Source: Xiphophorus maculatus
Taxonomy: Eukaryota > Chordata > Actinopteri > Cyprinodontiformes > Poeciliidae
Direction: 5' to 3'
Length of the DNA: 64,000 nucleotides
NCBI RefSeq assembly: GCF_002775205.1
Contig: NC_036463.1
Location: forward strand, 186,001-250,000
Positions 54,601 to 63,995 of the stretch are shown here, piece after piece. Position 1 is the first letter of the stretch. Every line of letters starts with the position of its first letter. A model generated the notes under the pieces. The model worked only from the letters and a program-made list of their open reading frames with translations. It had not been told where the DNA came from and made no database searches. A program made the translations under genes and the position numbers.

Positions 54601-54808
54601 CGGTCTGGGCCGGCAAGTTTATGACCCCAAGTACTGCGCCCCTCCAACAGAACCAGTTATTCACAAGAATGGCAGCCAGGGCACCGGTACAAATGGTTCA
54701 GAAATCAGTGACAGTGATTATCAGGTTGAATTTCAGGAAGAGGAGTACCACACAGGTTACCATGACGACTACAACTCTCACTATAATGATCCCAACATTG
54801 ACTATTAG
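42588..54808 (+). CDS. cnn3: Calponin-3 (acidic calponin)
   Basis: Calponin-3 binds F-actin and tunes stress-fibre contractility and cell fusion; it lies in the cytoplasm on actin. Seven exons (42588-42644, 47896-48017, 50106-50172, 50288-50425, 50536-50652, 50789-50935, 54467-54808) with GT/AG borders total 990 nt, giving 329 aa, the same as human CNN3. Start [19 protein letters not shown]. The calponin homology domain (about 25-130) contains [13 protein letters not shown] and [17 protein letters not shown]. Three calponin repeats (LQMGTNKxASQ) begin near residues 166, 206 and 245, the last two with [13 protein letters not shown] and [13 protein letters not shown]. The tail is Asp/Glu/Tyr-rich ([12 protein letters not shown]), the acidic feature that separates CNN3 from CNN1 and CNN2. 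Intact. Tandem to ALG14 as in other vertebrates. Confidence 0.96.
43143..43290 (+). repeat. DNA transposon end (CAGGGCCGGCCC type), copy 2
   Basis: Begins CAGGGCCGGCCCAAGC and runs through TTTCTGCTAATAATGTTGAT to TTATTGCATCTCTGATAAT. It is the inverted partner of 12361-12492. Lies in CNN3 intron 1, about 500 bp from exon 1. Confidence 0.5.
43291..44140. other. cnn3 intron 1, unclassified AT-rich part
   Basis: No exon or clear repeat. A short GC tandem (GGGCCCTCCT, three near copies) occurs at 43078-43106, just before this stretch. Confidence 0.45.
44259..44414 (+). repeat. Dispersed repeat, second copy of the 19710-19876 family
   Basis: Same orientation as 19710-19876 with about 20 percent divergence by eye. 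It lies in CNN3 intron 1, next to a GGGGGGGCA-containing stretch (44145-44205) that itself looks like a transposon end. Confidence 0.6.
44550..44960 (+). mobile_element. hAT-like transposon remnant
   Basis: Starts near GTCCCCAAGCCCTGGGCCGC, GGACCGAATTGGTACCGGGC, the terminus known from vertebrate Tip100-type hAT elements. About 140 bp in, ATGAGTAAGAAACAGATC begins a short frame (SKKQIRC) like the start of hAT transposases. Soon broken. In CNN3 intron 1. Confidence 0.45.
44965..46430. other. cnn3 intron 1, probable old repeats
   Basis: 45165-45340 (GGTCTGGTTCACACAATTTA, AGAACCGATTCCAGAAG) looks like transposon sequence of unknown class. 45900-46330 is unclassified. No exon. Confidence 0.35.
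46437..46660. mobile_element. hAT-type MITE with long terminal inverted repeats
   Basis: The left end CAGGTCTCAAACTCCAGTCC, TCAAGGGCCACTGCCCTGC and the right end, read inverted (CAGGAGTGTCAAACTCCAGT, TTCAAGGGCCACTGTCCTGC), match over about 45 bp. Flanks TTTTAGGC and TTTTAGAG are similar, suggesting an eroded 8-bp target duplication. No coding sequence. A very common teleost family as I recall it. Confidence 0.75.
46665..47890. other. cnn3 intron 1, 3' part
   Basis: A stretch at 47405-47470 (GGGTTTCCCCCAGAAAACTT, CAGTGGTTGGGGCCCC) resembles a hAT end. The rest is not recognised. Confidence 0.35.
47896..48017 (+). CDS. cnn3: cnn3 exon 2: first half of the CH domain
   Basis: [20 protein letters not shown] then [18 protein letters not shown]. 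The donor ga|gtaagt splits the Glu codon completed by exon 3. Confidence 0.95.
48370..48475 (+). repeat. Interspersed repeat, diverged third copy
   Basis: Inside CNN3 intron 2. Shares CAGTCTGAAAATGTAAGCA, GACATGAAATGCTGC and [22 protein letters not shown] segments with 930-1050 and 1520-1640, showing that the family is dispersed and not only a local duplication. Confidence 0.5.
48500..50090. other. cnn3 intron 2
   Basis: Mostly unclassified. 49930-49985 is a stub of a Rex3-like 3' end on plus (ACCCGACCCTGGAAAAGCGG, then GGATGGATGGATG). Confidence 0.5.
50106..50172 (+). CDS. cnn3: cnn3 exon 3
   Basis: 67 nt: one base completing Glu, then [20 protein letters not shown] and HK. Too short to show as an ORF. 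Donor aag|gtaaga. Confidence 0.93.
50288..50425 (+). CDS. cnn3: cnn3 exon 4: second half of the CH domain
   Basis: 46 codons: [46 protein letters not shown]. Acceptor ttctgtag, donor atg|gtaagt. Confidence 0.94.
50536..50652 (+). CDS. cnn3: cnn3 exon 5: linker to calponin repeats
   Basis: 39 codons: [39 protein letters not shown]. The end joins the first calponin repeat. Confidence 0.95.
50789..50935 (+). CDS. cnn3: cnn3 exon 6: calponin repeat 1 and start of repeat 2
   Basis: [49 protein letters not shown]. Donor cag|gttaga. The following 3.5-kb intron holds the nested transposons. Confidence 0.95.
51387..53661 (-). mobile_element. Rex3/RTE-like LINE, 5'-truncated, open ORF2, 15-bp target duplication
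   Basis: TTGGACAACAACTTC flanks both sides exactly (51372-51386 and 53662-53676). The 3' tail on minus is (GGAT)n. A single open frame of about 750 codons (53661 to 51412) covers the endonuclease C-terminus ([20 protein letters not shown]), the linker, RT ([87 protein letters not shown] with catalytic [23 protein letters not shown]) and the basic C-terminus ([33 protein letters not shown]). No stop or frameshift, so it is recent, but it lacks the 5' endonuclease part and cannot be autonomous. Confidence 0.9.
53685..53778 (+). repeat. Short Rex3 ORF2 fragment in inverted orientation
   Basis: On plus this encodes [16 protein letters not shown] and VIREGLRVE, matching the minus-strand segment at about 51680-51770 of the neighbouring LINE. 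It lies outside the LINE's target duplication, so it was there before the LINE arrived and is not its 5' inversion. Confidence 0.75.
53779..53811. repeat. Perfect hairpin, 15-bp arms, 3-nt loop
   Basis: GATGCTAACGGTGGA (53779-53793) and TCCACCGTTAGCATC (53797-53811) flank TGC, directly next to the inverted Rex3 fragment. Confidence 0.9.
54467..54808 (+). CDS. cnn3: cnn3 exon 7: repeats 2-3, acidic tail, stop
   Basis: 113 codons plus [42 protein letters not shown], then the acidic tail with [18 protein letters not shown]. Acceptor tctgacag. Confidence 0.96.
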   Translation, partial: AGMSAPGTRRDIFDQKVALQPLDNSTISLQMGTNKVASQRGMSVYGLGRQVYDPKYCAPPTEPVIHKNGSQGTGTNGSEISDSDYQVEFQEEEYHTGYHDDYNSHYNDPNIDY

Positions 54809-55425
54809 TACAGAGATTTAGGTGTAAAGCAGTATTATTTTATCCCACATAACAAAGCAGACTTTTGCTTCAAGAGTTTTTTCAACTCTTGAAGCAAAGA
54901 AGAAATGTTTTGTCTTCCTTCCTGAACGAGACGCTGAGCAGCAGAAGTAACAGGTTTTAGTACTATTAAAGAATGACAAATAGACATAGTTATGTGAAAA
55001 GTAATCTTTTCCATTCTTACTTTTTGAAGGATGTTTTATTGTTGTAACTCTGATGTATGGACCATTTATATGAAGTGAATTTGTTAATGTCCTGTATTTA
55101 TTTTCAGGATGAAAGCTGATCCATACAGTATATATTGTTAAATCTTTTGTTTGCCATTAGTTCATCTCTGCTGCTGAAGTTACATTCCAACTATGGTTAT
55201 TCAAAACAACAGGATTGTTATTCCTCAGTAATAAGCACCCGAATGCTAATAATTATGGGATGGTTAATATTTTACAGCCAGACATTATTTTGCATTATAT
55301 TATGTTTCTATCTTTTTCTTATAGGACCAAAATGTGTTTATTATAGTGACTTTATAATTAATGTTTCATGGTCAAGAATTAAAATATCTTTCAATAAAGT
55401 TTTTAATTGTTTTAACCAGCATTCC
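54809..55425 (+). promoter_or_regulatory. cnn3: cnn3 3'UTR with poly(A) signal
   Basis: About 600 nt ending after AATAAA at 55393-55398. It contains the stem-loop at 54864-54898. No repeat insertion seen, unlike nearly all other non-coding DNA here. Confidence 0.65.
54864..54898 (+). promoter_or_regulatory. cnn3: Perfect stem-loop in the cnn3 3'UTR
   Basis: TTTGCTTCAAGAGTT (54864-54878) pairs fully with AACTCTTGAAGCAAA (54884-54898) around TTTTC, 55 nt after the stop. In RNA this is a 15-bp stem with a 5-nt loop. Could be a regulatory structure, or a mutational hairpin like the others in the window. Confidence 0.6.
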
Positions 55426-58100
55426 TCTGTGTGTTGTGCTTACACACAATGTTTTTGCTTAGACACGTTTGTTGAAAAAAGATCCTCCTGAACATCAAGG
55501 AAAATGTATATGTAGAGTCCAAAAGTTAAATCTATTTTAATGATAATATAAAAATCCAAACTAGTCTGTCTGTAGACACGTTCTTCCAGTTTCCATTGTT
55601 TTTGTTTCTCCAAATTCTGATTGGGAACAAGCTTCACTGCATTACACTCGTTTCTATAACAATGAAATCTCCCTGATTGGAGGGAAATTGTAATGGTTCA
55701 GTTGTACAAAGAATTTACAACCCGTTTGTTGTGGGTGGGTCTTTTCTTGCCCGCTGATGAAAAAATAGGGAATTTCTTTCCACTCTGTGACTTCAGCATC
55801 TCCATTAGACAGTTTAGCAAAATGTAGGTATTAAGGGTACAAACTCAGTAAATTAATAGAAACCTGCTGTAGTTACACAGGCTGGTATGGTACAGTATCT
55901 TAGTGTTTGAAAGTAAAGTATTTTATTAAATTAGTAGTTTGTTGCTCACCAATTTATTCAGTGGCTCCTTTTAAATGTCAAAATGGTATAGCTGATCTCT
56001 GAAAAGGAACAATTGGATTATTCTATAATATAGTCTTTCTTATATGTTTTTAAGAGTATTAGATATCAATCCACTATCTTCAACTTACCCTGGATCTAGT
56101 CCCAGAGGGAACAGCCTAAACTGAGAATCCCAAACATCCCTTTCCACAGGAACTTTGGCCAGTTCCTGCTTTCTTATCTGATATAATTGAAAAAGCTGTA
56201 AAATTAGACAAGACAACATTTTAAAAACAGTATTATGTTTGTAAGTGTGGCAAGCTCTCACTAATCTAGCCCCTTAAAGCTCTTTCGTAAGCGACACATT
56301 TCTTCTAAAAAAAGAGGTCTTGAATCCGACGGTCATCTTTAAGTCTTTACTGACCTTAAAAGGAAATAAAAATAACAAACAGATTCAAAAGAAATTGAAA
56401 GTGACGGTCAAAAGATTGTGTTACTCTCAAGGTGCCAGACTTCTACAATGAGCAAGTACTTTCATCTTTCAAAAACTAATTAGTCACTAACCAATGTAAT
56501 AAGCTTAAACACAATACAATTACAGATGCTTATCTTTTTCAAATAGCAGAGTAACAAAAATGTACCTATGGCTCCTACAATGTTGCTTAAGATCAACACA
56601 GTCAAAGTGTTGGAGTGGTCATCACAAATCCCTGATGTGAAAACCTGACTTAGTTCTGACAGGAAAAACGGGCCTGAATTCTTTCTGTCAGAAACCCGAA
56701 ACATTTGATCCCAAGTCAGACAGCAATTCTACCAAATACTGTGGAAATGATTTAAAACCTCTGACTCTATAAAACGATGTAAAAACTACTCTCGTTAAAG
56801 GTTTTTGGTGATGTTAATGGACACAAAACGGGAAAATTCAGTTTGGTTTAGTGGCAGACGAAGACAAAGGGCTGGGGATCGAAGAACAAGGACAGTATAT
56901 TCTCAAGAAGTCACCAGTCTGTCACAAGACAAACAAACAACCCTGACCTTAGCTCAATTTTAATCTTGAATATTATGAAAAATTTAGATAAGTGGAAGTA
57001 GTCCTGATTAAGTGAAAGGCCTCCACTATGGAAATGACAGATTTTGCTCTGCGCTCTGCCCTTTTGGGTGATGGCAGTTTATTAGCCTCTTTGAAAACTA
57101 AACTGGTTCAAAATTGTAAACTTTTAAATTCACAGTTCAATACCTTGTTTATACTTATTCAAACCACCACAGATTAATCTAAGAATGTTTTATGTTCATC
57201 GAAAACCTTGTATGATAGTGCTGGGAGTTTAAGTTTATGCTTCAGTAACGGAGGCAATATCTAGAAAAGTTTCTAAAATCTAAATCTATTATTATAATCT
57301 TAATACACTAATATCACTTCAACTAATTTTTCAATGCAACCCAACCTGATCTTTTCGGCATGGTGAGTCTAGTAACTCATGGTGTTTGGAAAAAAACCCA
57401 ACCAGAATATTTATTCACTACTGGTAACAATAGTCTTCAAAATACATACAACACATAGCAAGATGCAGATGACATGAACGGTTAATCTGTTAACTTATTA
57501 GACTGCTGGAGCAACAGGGTCACATGTGATTAAAGAAGAAAGTATTTGAAGTTCCAGTCTACCTTTAGAACCTATGATTTACCAAAAGGTGGAGCTCTAC
57601 TACAAATTATTGGATCCCTGGTAGAACAAGAGGACAGCTTCCTTCCTTACTCCTATGCTTGCCCTGAATGCATCACTTATTTTTGTGTCTTGTCATGGCT
57701 TTAATAATAATCAGTTTTATATATAAAGCCCTTCATATATCAAATTGAAATCTCAAAGGGAACATTCACACACTGATGATGGCAAGCTACAGCTGCCATG
57801 GACTGGGGCAGTCTGACCAACACCAGCAGACAAGGTTTCGTTTGTGTTCCCTTCTTGGGACAGAAAAGAAGGGAGGGGCGAACCGGATCCATTGATTGCA
57901 GGGCGGACTCCCACCATGTCGCGACCATCACCCGTATTTACGCTCAGTAGTGCTACGAGGAAAAGACAAGAAGTACAGACTAGAAGAGCTCCTTGAATAG
58001 ACCTAATTGTGTGAAACATTTTAATCACATTCTTCCATAACATGATATATTGTACAGACGAACATCAGTTGGACAGTAAAAGATACATGCAATGCTTGAT
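55426..58100. other. Intergenic region downstream of cnn3
   Basis: No exon, RNA gene or classified transposon recognised. Short open frames here (for example on minus 56480-56704 and 57740-58043) have no domain resemblance. Confidence 0.5.
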
Positions 58101-58103
58101 ATA

Positions 58104-59681
58104 CACTGCTCAAAAAAATAAAGGGAACACTCAAATAACACATCCTAGATCTGAATGAAAGAAATATTCTCATTGAATACTTTGTTCTGTACAAAGTTGA
58201 ATGTGCTGACAACAAAGTCACACAAAAATCATCAATGGAAATCAAATTTATTAACCAATGGAGGCCTGGATTTGGAGCCACACACAAAATTAAAGTGAAA
58301 TAACACTACACGCTGATCCAACTTTAATGTAATGTCCTTTAAACAAGTCAAAATGAGGCTCAGTATTGTGTGTGGCCTCCATGTGCCTGTATGACCTCCC
58401 TACAACGCCTGGGCATGCTCCTGATGAGGTGGCGGATGGTCTCCTGAGGGATCTCCTCCCAGACCTGGACTAAAGCATCCGCCAACTCCTGGACAGTCTG
58501 TGGTGCAACGTGACGTTGGTGGATGGAGCGAGACATGATGTCCCAGATGTGCTCAATCGGATTCAGGTCTGGGGAACGGGCTGGCCAGTCCATAGCTTCA
58601 ATGCCTTCATCTTGCAGGAACCGCTGACACACTCCAGCCACATGAGGTCTAGCATTGTCCTGCATTAGGAGGGACCCAGGGCCAACCGCACCAGCATATG
58701 GTCTCACAAGGGGTCTGAGGATCTCATCTCGGTACCTAATGGCAGTCAGGCTACCTCTGGTGAGCACATGGAGGGCTGTGCGGCCCTCCAAAGAAATGCC
58801 ACCCCACACCATTACTGACCCACTGCCAAACCGGTCATGCTGAAGGATGTTGCAGGCAGCAGACCGCTCTCCACGGCGTCTCCAGACTCTGTCACGTCTG
58901 TCACATGTGCTCAGTGTGAACCTGCTTTCATCTGTGAAGAGCACAAGGCGCCAGTGGCGAATTTGCCAATCCTGGTGTTCTCTGGCAAATGCCAAGCGTC
59001 CTGCACGGTGTTGGGCTGTGAGCACAACCCCCATCTGTGGACGTCGGGCCCTCATACCATCCTCATGGAGTCGGTTTCTAACCGTTTGTGCAGACACATG
59101 CACATTTGTGGCCTGCTGGAGGTCATTTTGCAGGGCTCTGGCAGTGCTCCTCCTGTTCCTTCTTGCACAAAGGCGGAGGTAGCGGTCCTGCTGCTGGGTT
59201 GTTGCCCTCCTACGGCCTCCTCCACGTCTCCTGGTGTACTGGCCTATCTCCTGGTAGCGCCTCCAGCCTCTGGACACTACGCTGACAGACACAGCAAACC
59301 TTCTTGCCACAGCTCGCATTGATGTGCCATCCTGGATGAGCTGCACTACCTGAGCCACTTGTGTGGGTTGTGGAGTCCGTCTCATGCTACCACGAGTGTG
59401 AAAGCACCACCAACATTCAAAACTGACCAAAACATCAGCCAGACAGCATAGGTACTGAGAAGTGGTCTGTGGTCCCAACTGCAGAACCACTCCTTTATTG
59501 AGTGTGTCTTGCTAATTGCCAATAATTTCCACCTGTTGTCTATTCCATTTGCACAACAGAAGGTGAAATTGATTGTCAATCAGTGTTGCTTCCTATGTGG
59601 ACAGTTTGATTTCACAGAAGTTTGATTTACTTGGAGTTATATTGTGTTGTTTAAGTGTTCCCTTTATTTTTTTGAGCAGTG
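58104..59681 (-). mobile_element. Apparently complete Tc1-family transposon
   Basis: 1578 bp between TA target dinucleotides (58102-58103 and 59682-59683). The terminal inverted repeats CACTGCTCAAAAAAATAAAG, GGAACACT and their complement at 59681-59654 match without visible difference. It carries one intact transposase gene on minus. This terminal repeat is familiar from many fish and lamprey genomes, where Tc1 horizontal transfer has been proposed. Confidence 0.93.
58360..59385 (-). CDS. Tc1-family DD34E transposase, intact
   Basis: Cuts and pastes its own element by binding the terminal repeats. The frame opens at 59490 but I take the ATG at 59383-59385 (MRRTPQPTQ), which gives the usual Tc1 length of 341 aa. 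Paired-like helix-turn-helix region: [20 protein letters not shown] (21-40) and [16 protein letters not shown] (101-116), with a basic GRRR (57-60) hook between. Catalytic triad: Asp152 (LFTDESRFT), Asp243 ([10 protein letters not shown]) and Glu278 ([12 protein letters not shown]), spacing D34E. VMVWGGIS (191-198) is the family glycine box. No stops or shifts, so it may encode active protein. It is flanked by matching terminal repeats and lies alone between cnn3 and the window end. Confidence 0.93.
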   Translation of the reverse strand: MRRTPQPTQVAQVVQLIQDGTSMRAVARRFAVSVSVVSRGWRRYQEIGQYTRRRGGGRRRATTQQQDRYLRLCARRNRRSTARALQNDLQQATNVHVSAQTVRNRLHEDGMRARRPQMGVVLTAQHRAGRLAFAREHQDWQIRHWRLVLFTDESRFTLSTCDRRDRVWRRRGERSAACNILQHDRFGSGSVMVWGGISLEGRTALHVLTRGSLTAIRYRDEILRPLVRPYAGAVGPGSLLMQDNARPHVAGVCQRFLQDEGIEAMDWPARSPDLNPIEHIWDIMSRSIHQRHVAPQTVQELADALVQVWEEIPQETIRHLIRSMPRRCREVIQAHGGHTQY

Positions 59682-59797
59682 TATATTAAAAAAGCCCAAG
59701 TGAAACATGTACCAGTGGACCGGCTGGGTAAACGACCTGTGTTCACACAACTAAGGTTGAAACCAGATATTTATACATCTAATTAAAAGACAGACAT

Positions 59798-59880
59798 TTT
59801 TTCTTACTGTCTCAAGTTAAATCTTCTACAGGTTAGTTTGAATTACCTCAATTATTTAGATTCACTAAAAGCCAGACAAC
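59798..59880 (+). repeat. Tc1-type terminal repeat remnant
   Basis: TTCTTACTGTCTCAAGTTAA and AGTTTGAATTACCTCAATTA parallel the remnant at 25862-25960. It belongs to a different, older Tc1 family than the adjacent intact element. TA microsatellites follow at about 59910-59972. Confidence 0.4.
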
Positions 59881-60034
59881 TTATCAATATCTTATTTTAG
59901 AGAAGATTATATATACAATATATATAGATATATCTATATATATATACAGTAGATATATATATATATATATGTGTGTGTAGAAGCTTCATTTGTTATAAAT
60001 TATGCAATAAAATGACAATATGTGCCTGGAAAAC

Positions 60035-60260
60035 ATAATAATAATAATAATAATGCATTTTATTTGATGGCGCCTATCAAAACACCCAAAGAAACTTTAC
60101 AACATTGAAACATTAAACAACATTAAGAAAATACAAAATATAACACAATATTAAACAATAACATATTGTTACAAGAACACAAATAGGTAAAAAAATATAG
60201 TGAGAAGGCTAAGTTGAACAAATGAGTTTTGAGTTGTGCTTTGAACAAAACACATAATTT
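60035..60260 (-). mobile_element. L2-like LINE 3'-end fragment with (AAT)n
   Basis: (AATA/ATA)n at 60035-60053, then GCATTTTATTTGATGGCGCC, AACACCCAAAGAAACTTTAC: the complement of an L2-type 3' terminus. Confidence 0.5.
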
Positions 60261-60329
60261 CTATTAATTTCTGGTTACAGTCGTCAGTTTTATGCTGAGC
60301 TATAAAAAAACGATGCTTTTCTGAACTCT

Positions 60330-60770
60330 AACAATTCAAAAGGTTTCTGAGGATGAGTTGAATCTATGCAATAGTCCTACTCTGGAGGTGATGAAGGAGG
60401 CAACTGATCTACTTAAAACTAACAAATCATCTGTCACTGATGGCCAGAAGAACTAGCCTCCTTTCTATTCTTGGTCTTTTTAAAGTGTATAGAACAGCTT
60501 CCTACCACTATGACTCAAGGCTTTAATAACTTTATTTCCTAAACTTAGCAAAGACATTTTCCTAATTGTTAATTGATGTCCAATATCCCTACTTAATACC
60601 AATTACAAAAAATATTTGCCTCAACCTTCTCTAGAAGATTGAAAAGGGTACTAGACTCTTTTATTGAAGGTACACAATCTGGACTCAAGTCCAATAGACA
60701 CATAAACAATCTTAGGCTAGTTATGGATATTTTAGATTACTCTGACTTAAGTTGATAAAAACTACATCTT
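60330..60770 (+). pseudogene. L1-like reverse transcriptase remnant
   Basis: Plus-strand frames, with breaks, read LPTTMTQGLITLLPKPSKD, NWRPISLLN-like remains, ISLLNTNYKIFASTFSRRLK, VLDSFIEGTQSGLKSNRHIN, NLRLVMDILDYS. This is RT blocks 1-3 of an L1/Tx1-type ORF2, the same class as the 3' fragment at 6060-7870. Inert. Confidence 0.65.
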
Positions 60771-60774
60771 AGAT

Positions 60775-61945
60775 TTCTTAGAATTCTAAGATTTCTACTA
60801 TAGCTTCCTATAAAAGAAGAAGTTTATTAGCTGGGTGTTGTAGTAACCAAAGATCAAAACAAAAGGTGCACCTCTAAATTTAATTCAATCATACTCGAAA
60901 CCCAAAAATAAAATAAATCAGTGGCTCCTGTGAGATCAAAGAAAGGTAGAAGTTTGCTCACTAATGCAGAAGGTATCCAGGTTGAAATATGCAGCTCTGT
61001 TTCTTAAGAAAAAACAGCTGATTGTACGAAAGGCTCAGCAACACAGAGCAGGATCAAACAAAAACTTGTTGAATTTTGCCATGCTAGAAGAGAGCGGAGC
61101 GTTCCTCTCCTCTTAGCATTCACAGTCTGTCTCACACAGCCCAGTTCATTCAGAAAATGTTTCATGATACTTGTGACTCAGCAAAAAGTCAAGATCAGCT
61201 TTTTCCAAGACCATAACAATCTGAGTCCATCACTGTGGATCATAGGACATATGAGAGAGGAAGTGAGTCACGCATGTTATCAGTATCATGTAAGATTTAG
61301 TTGGACTCTTTTCTCCATCTAACTCAGAGTTTGGAAAAAAGCAATAATAAAAGCTGCTTGCTACAGCCAGCAGGACCAGCCAGCGCTTTGGTTTCTCTGT
61401 TGCCTGGTTTCTCCTGTCATGTTTCTAAAGAATGCAGCTGGACTCACTGACTGCTCTGTGGGACTCCTTTTCATTTTCACCCAAATAAATCAATGATTCC
61501 TCTGAGAATAACACCAGCTGAACAGACAACATGTTTCATAATTATTGTTCTCATTAATAGATACTATTTATTAAAGTTTGTACATATTATGCCTCAGTTG
61601 GGATACACTTCTACAGTAGTTATATAGTAGTTGTTTATATCTACTTTTTTTTAGTTTTTTGGTTTTTATTTGAATGTTCAAATTTAAATAAACATTCTAA
61701 TATACTTTAATGGTCCCAAAGGAAAATTAAATGTTGTTGTAACTCATATTAGTTCAAATTCTTCAAAGAGACAGTAGATAGTGTGTCACAGTGAATTTCA
61801 AGAAGCCTCTGACAGACAGTCTCATGAAGAGGACGGTCAGCATTGTCCATAATTTTCTTGGTTTTATGTTAAGTCAAGTCTGCTGCACTCACTGACCGAC
61901 AATATTTCAGAGGAAAAGAAATGGCAGTTAACTCTGTGAAGACAG
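60775..61945. other. Intergenic, unclassified
   Basis: Nothing recognised except a short LINE-like stretch at about 61795-61860 (GACAGTCTCATGAAGAGGAC, TTGTCCATAATTTTCTTGG) that parallels 40215-40270 in the other Rex1-like remnant. Confidence 0.4.
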
Positions 61946-61949
61946 AAGG

Positions 61950-62880
61950 TCACAGATACAATTAAAAGCCTTCAGCTGATCCAAAATGCTGCAGCAAGAG
62001 ATCTGACAAAAATGTAAAAAAAAGAAATATTTCTCTTATTGACTTCCTGTTAAATCCAAAATTGAATTTAAGATTCTCCTTCTCACATATAAAGCCCTCA
62101 ATAATCAAACTCCATTGTCCCTCAGGTCTGATGCTTCCATATGTTCCTAACAGAGCATTTTGCTCTCAGACTGCAGGTTTACTGCTGGTTCCTACAATTT
62201 CTAAAAGTAGAATGGTGAGGCAGATCCTTCAGTTATCAGGCTCCTCTCCTGTGGAATCAGCTCCCAGTTTTACTCTGTGACGCTAACATCCTTCATACTT
62301 TCAAGTCTAGGTTTAAAACTTTTTTCGATAAAGCTAGTAGTTGCGCTGGCTTTGGTATTTAGCTACTTGATTTATTTCTGCAATCATGCTGCTGCTATGG
62401 GCCTAGGCTACTGGAGGACAAACTACCTTTTATTATTGGCTGTTATCAGTGTCAGTGTTTAATACTGTCTCTTTCAAAGACAGAGCTGAGCTTTTATTGT
62501 TGACTAACTGTGTGTGCTCTCTTCCATCCTATATGGTAGAAAACTGGATTCTAGCTTATCTGCTTAACTATGTTTCTCTTCTAAATTACCTTGCGAAACT
62601 CTTTACTTTTCTTTAACATAGAAAATTCTACTAGTTTATGTTTCTTCGTTTTACATGTTTGTTTTTGTGCTCTCAACCCTCCTGGTGGCCTTGGGTTGTT
62701 CCCATTGAACCAGGGTTCTGGTTCTGCTGGAGCTTTGTTCCTGTTAAAGAGGAGATTTTCCTCTCCACTGTCTCTATATGCATGCTTGGTGTGATGGATT
62801 GCTGTAAAGTCAACAGCACAATGCAAGCGGCAATTCAGTGGACAGTAATACTGAGAAGGTCATTTTAAGGAAAAATGTGT
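61950..62880 (+). pseudogene. L2-like LINE C-terminus and 3'UTR, decayed
   Basis: Plus-strand translation gives [17 protein letters not shown], a break, WLPVKSKIEFKILLLTYKAL, NNQTPLSLRSDA and later frames ending before 62620. The non-coding part has TTGTTCCTGTTAAAGAGGAG, ATTTTCCTCTCCACTGTC and CATGCTTGGTGTGATGG, the usual 3'UTR of this LINE. Several stops. Confidence 0.65.
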
Positions 62881-63640
62881 TTTATTCCATAAAACGTTTA
62901 AAATGTGTTGGTCTCGTTTTTAAACAGGACAAATAACTTCTCCTGGCCAGCCACTTTAGTAAAATCTTCTTTCATTTTTACCTTTCTGTCTCTACACAGA
63001 ATATACATTTGCTGTAGTTGCTGATAGCAAGAACAGGGGGATCAACAAATACAAGAACATTTGAAAGACCAAACAAGGAGCAGGCTGTCCAAGGCCTCAT
63101 CACCTTGGAGAGCCTGTTTCCCATCAGACTGAGGGTGGCTGAGAGACACTTACACAACTTCTGTATTGTTCAGTTTAGTGAAAGTTTTAAGAAGAAGTTC
63201 TTGGAATTTGCCAAAAAAGCAAGTACTCACAGTGTTCAAAGTGACAATCTGTATAGAAGTGCGTTCTCTATACGCACTTCTATATAGACTAAACATTCTA
63301 ATCTGAAAATATCCACCAAAATGTCACATGTATGTTTTTGCTGACTGAAAATAAAATGACTCATTTTCCACAACAGGGTCCTGATCTAGTTTTCTGTCCT
63401 AGATCAGAGAAAAGATGCTTCATACTCTGTCATGTACATTTATTTGATGCCAAAAATGGAAACTTTAAATCTGCTCACTGTTCCGGACCTCCTGGTCAGG
63501 ATAATGTTTTGAATTGGCTTCATGGCAGCTATAAATCAATTCAAATAAGTTGTTTCATTTTTACCCTGCTTCTCTGTTTTTGTTAGCTTATTTTATTTAG
63601 AAACTGTAGAGTACTCATTACTTAGACCAATATTAAACTT
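62881..63640. other. Intergenic, unclassified
   Basis: No exon found. It contains the hairpin at 63252-63284 and AT-rich sequence. Confidence 0.4.
63252..63284. repeat. Perfect hairpin, 13-bp arms, 7-nt loop
   Basis: TATAGAAGTGCGT (63252-63264) pairs with ACGCACTTCTATA (63272-63284) around TCTCTAT. Confidence 0.85.
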
Positions 63641-63995
63641 CCTAGATTAGTTTTTAGATTATTATGCAGAGACTCCTACTACTGCAACCCAGAAAAACCC
63701 CACAAACTTAGAATCCAGAAAAACTACCTTAGCAACTACATTTTAGACTCCTGTTCTTCCAACCCAGAAAAAGAATTAGACCAGAGGAAACTTAGTTATA
63801 CTGATCTACCAACCCTGAATAGGAGCATCTAGTTTATCTAGTTTATATACTTTGGATCAACACTACTTTTTAGACTCCTATTCTTCCAACCCAGAAATGG
63901 AATTAGACCAGAGGATACTTAGCAACTCTGAGCAGAAATATCTAGTTTACATTCTTTAGATCAATATTAGATTCTTTTTCTTCTTTTGCTTTTTT
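63640..63995 (+). repeat. Imperfect tandem repeat, period about 126 bp
   Basis: TTTTAGACTCCTGTTCTTCC, AACCCAGAAAAAGAATTAGA, CCAGAGGAAACTTAG at 63741-63795 recurs at 63867-63921 with few changes. A third partial unit (AGACTCCTACTACTGCAACC) is at about 63669. The array may continue past the window end. Confidence 0.65.

Noticed and set aside
58837..59322. 161-codon plus-strand frame
   Set aside because: Antisense shadow of the Tc1 transposase.
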